A stretch of DNA of 15,070 nt from JAAYZK01 sp964535025 (lineage in GTDB: Bacteria; Planctomycetota; Phycisphaerae; SM23-33; FEN-1343): positions 1 to 15,070 of the forward strand of contig CAZHRW010000214.1 in the NCBI GenBank assembly GCA_964535025.1. The letters run 5' to 3'. A program made the translations under genes and the position numbers. Positions 14,919 through 15,070 of this stretch are shown piece after piece (positions within the stretch are counted from its first letter, which is position 1; each line of letters starts with the position of its first letter). The notes beneath the pieces were generated by a model, which saw only the letters and a program-made list of their open reading frames with translations, was not told where the DNA came from and did not search any database.

Positions 14919-15070
14919 CTAGAGTGCCGTTCCGAAATTCAGTTTGAGGATCGCGAAATCGTCGAGGTCCACATCCCCGTCACCGTCGAAGTCGCCTTCG
15001 GCCTGCGTGGCGCCGCCGGGCGTGCCGAAGTTCAGCTTGAGGATCGCGAAATCGTCGAGGTCCACGTCCC
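14919..15070 (-). CDS. C-terminal end of a fourth dockerin-tailed protein (partial)
   Basis: Only the last 50 codons are in the window; the start lies beyond the right edge. They encode two dockerin-like loops, DVDLDDFAILKLNFGT, a spacer PGGATQAEGDFDGD, and a second DVDLDDFAILKLNFGTAL followed by TAG (14919-14921). This is the same tail as in the three downstream proteins, so the parent protein is expected to be secreted. Its main domain cannot be known from here. It shares strand with the downstream genes but is separated from them by a hairpin and a predicted promoter. Confidence 0.85.
   Translation of the reverse strand, partial: DVDLDDFAILKLNFGTPGGATQAEGDFDGDGDVDLDDFAILKLNFGTAL
14933..15070 (-). 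repeat. Dockerin-like DNA repeat, pair 4 (cut by window end)
   Basis: Copies start at 14933 and 15026, 93 bases apart. The two are almost identical at DNA level over the visible part, more alike than needed to code the same residues. Confidence 0.75.

Overview
The window reads as a GC-rich bacterial chromosome segment. The best guess is a planctomycete, probably of the Phycisphaerae type. That rests on the C-terminal calcium-loop tail GDADGDGDVDLDDFAILK shared by several secreted proteins, together with PKD domains, Asp-box propellers and oxidoreductases of the Gfo/Idh/MocA family. It is an inference from gene content, not from a marker gene. No rRNA, tRNA, CRISPR array or phage module was seen.

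Layout. (1) 1-1468: an ISNCY-like insertion sequence whose DDE transposase fills almost the whole element. The left end lies outside the window and the right terminal repeat is at 1445-1468. (2) 1590-1994: a small stand-alone LexA/S24-fold protein that keeps the serine but appears to lack the catalytic lysine; its mRNA may be leaderless. (3) 2268-5495: two co-directional genes, a PIG-L/LmbE-type deacetylase and a cytoplasmic GH31 alpha-glycosidase, meeting a convergent Gfo/Idh/MocA oxidoreductase (5503-6570, minus). Together they look like an intracellular set for processing substituted or N-acetylated sugars. (4) 6802-7176: a small membrane-anchored protein with a BamE/SmpA-like domain. (5) 7199-15070: a run of minus-strand genes for secreted modular proteins. 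In transcription order these are the tail of a protein entering from the right edge, a discoidin-like/three-PKD/SGNH-like protein, and two tandem paralogous Asp-box propeller proteins. All four end in a duplicated dockerin-like calcium-binding tail.

The most unusual parts are the dockerin-tailed secreted cluster (tandem duplication, conserved DNA in the tails, an SGNH-like domain with an altered nucleophile block), the S24 protein without lysine, and a second copy of the IS terminal repeat at 14839-14862 embedded in a 17-bp direct repeat just upstream of the secreted cluster. No cohesin is visible, so the role of the dockerin-like tails cannot be settled here.
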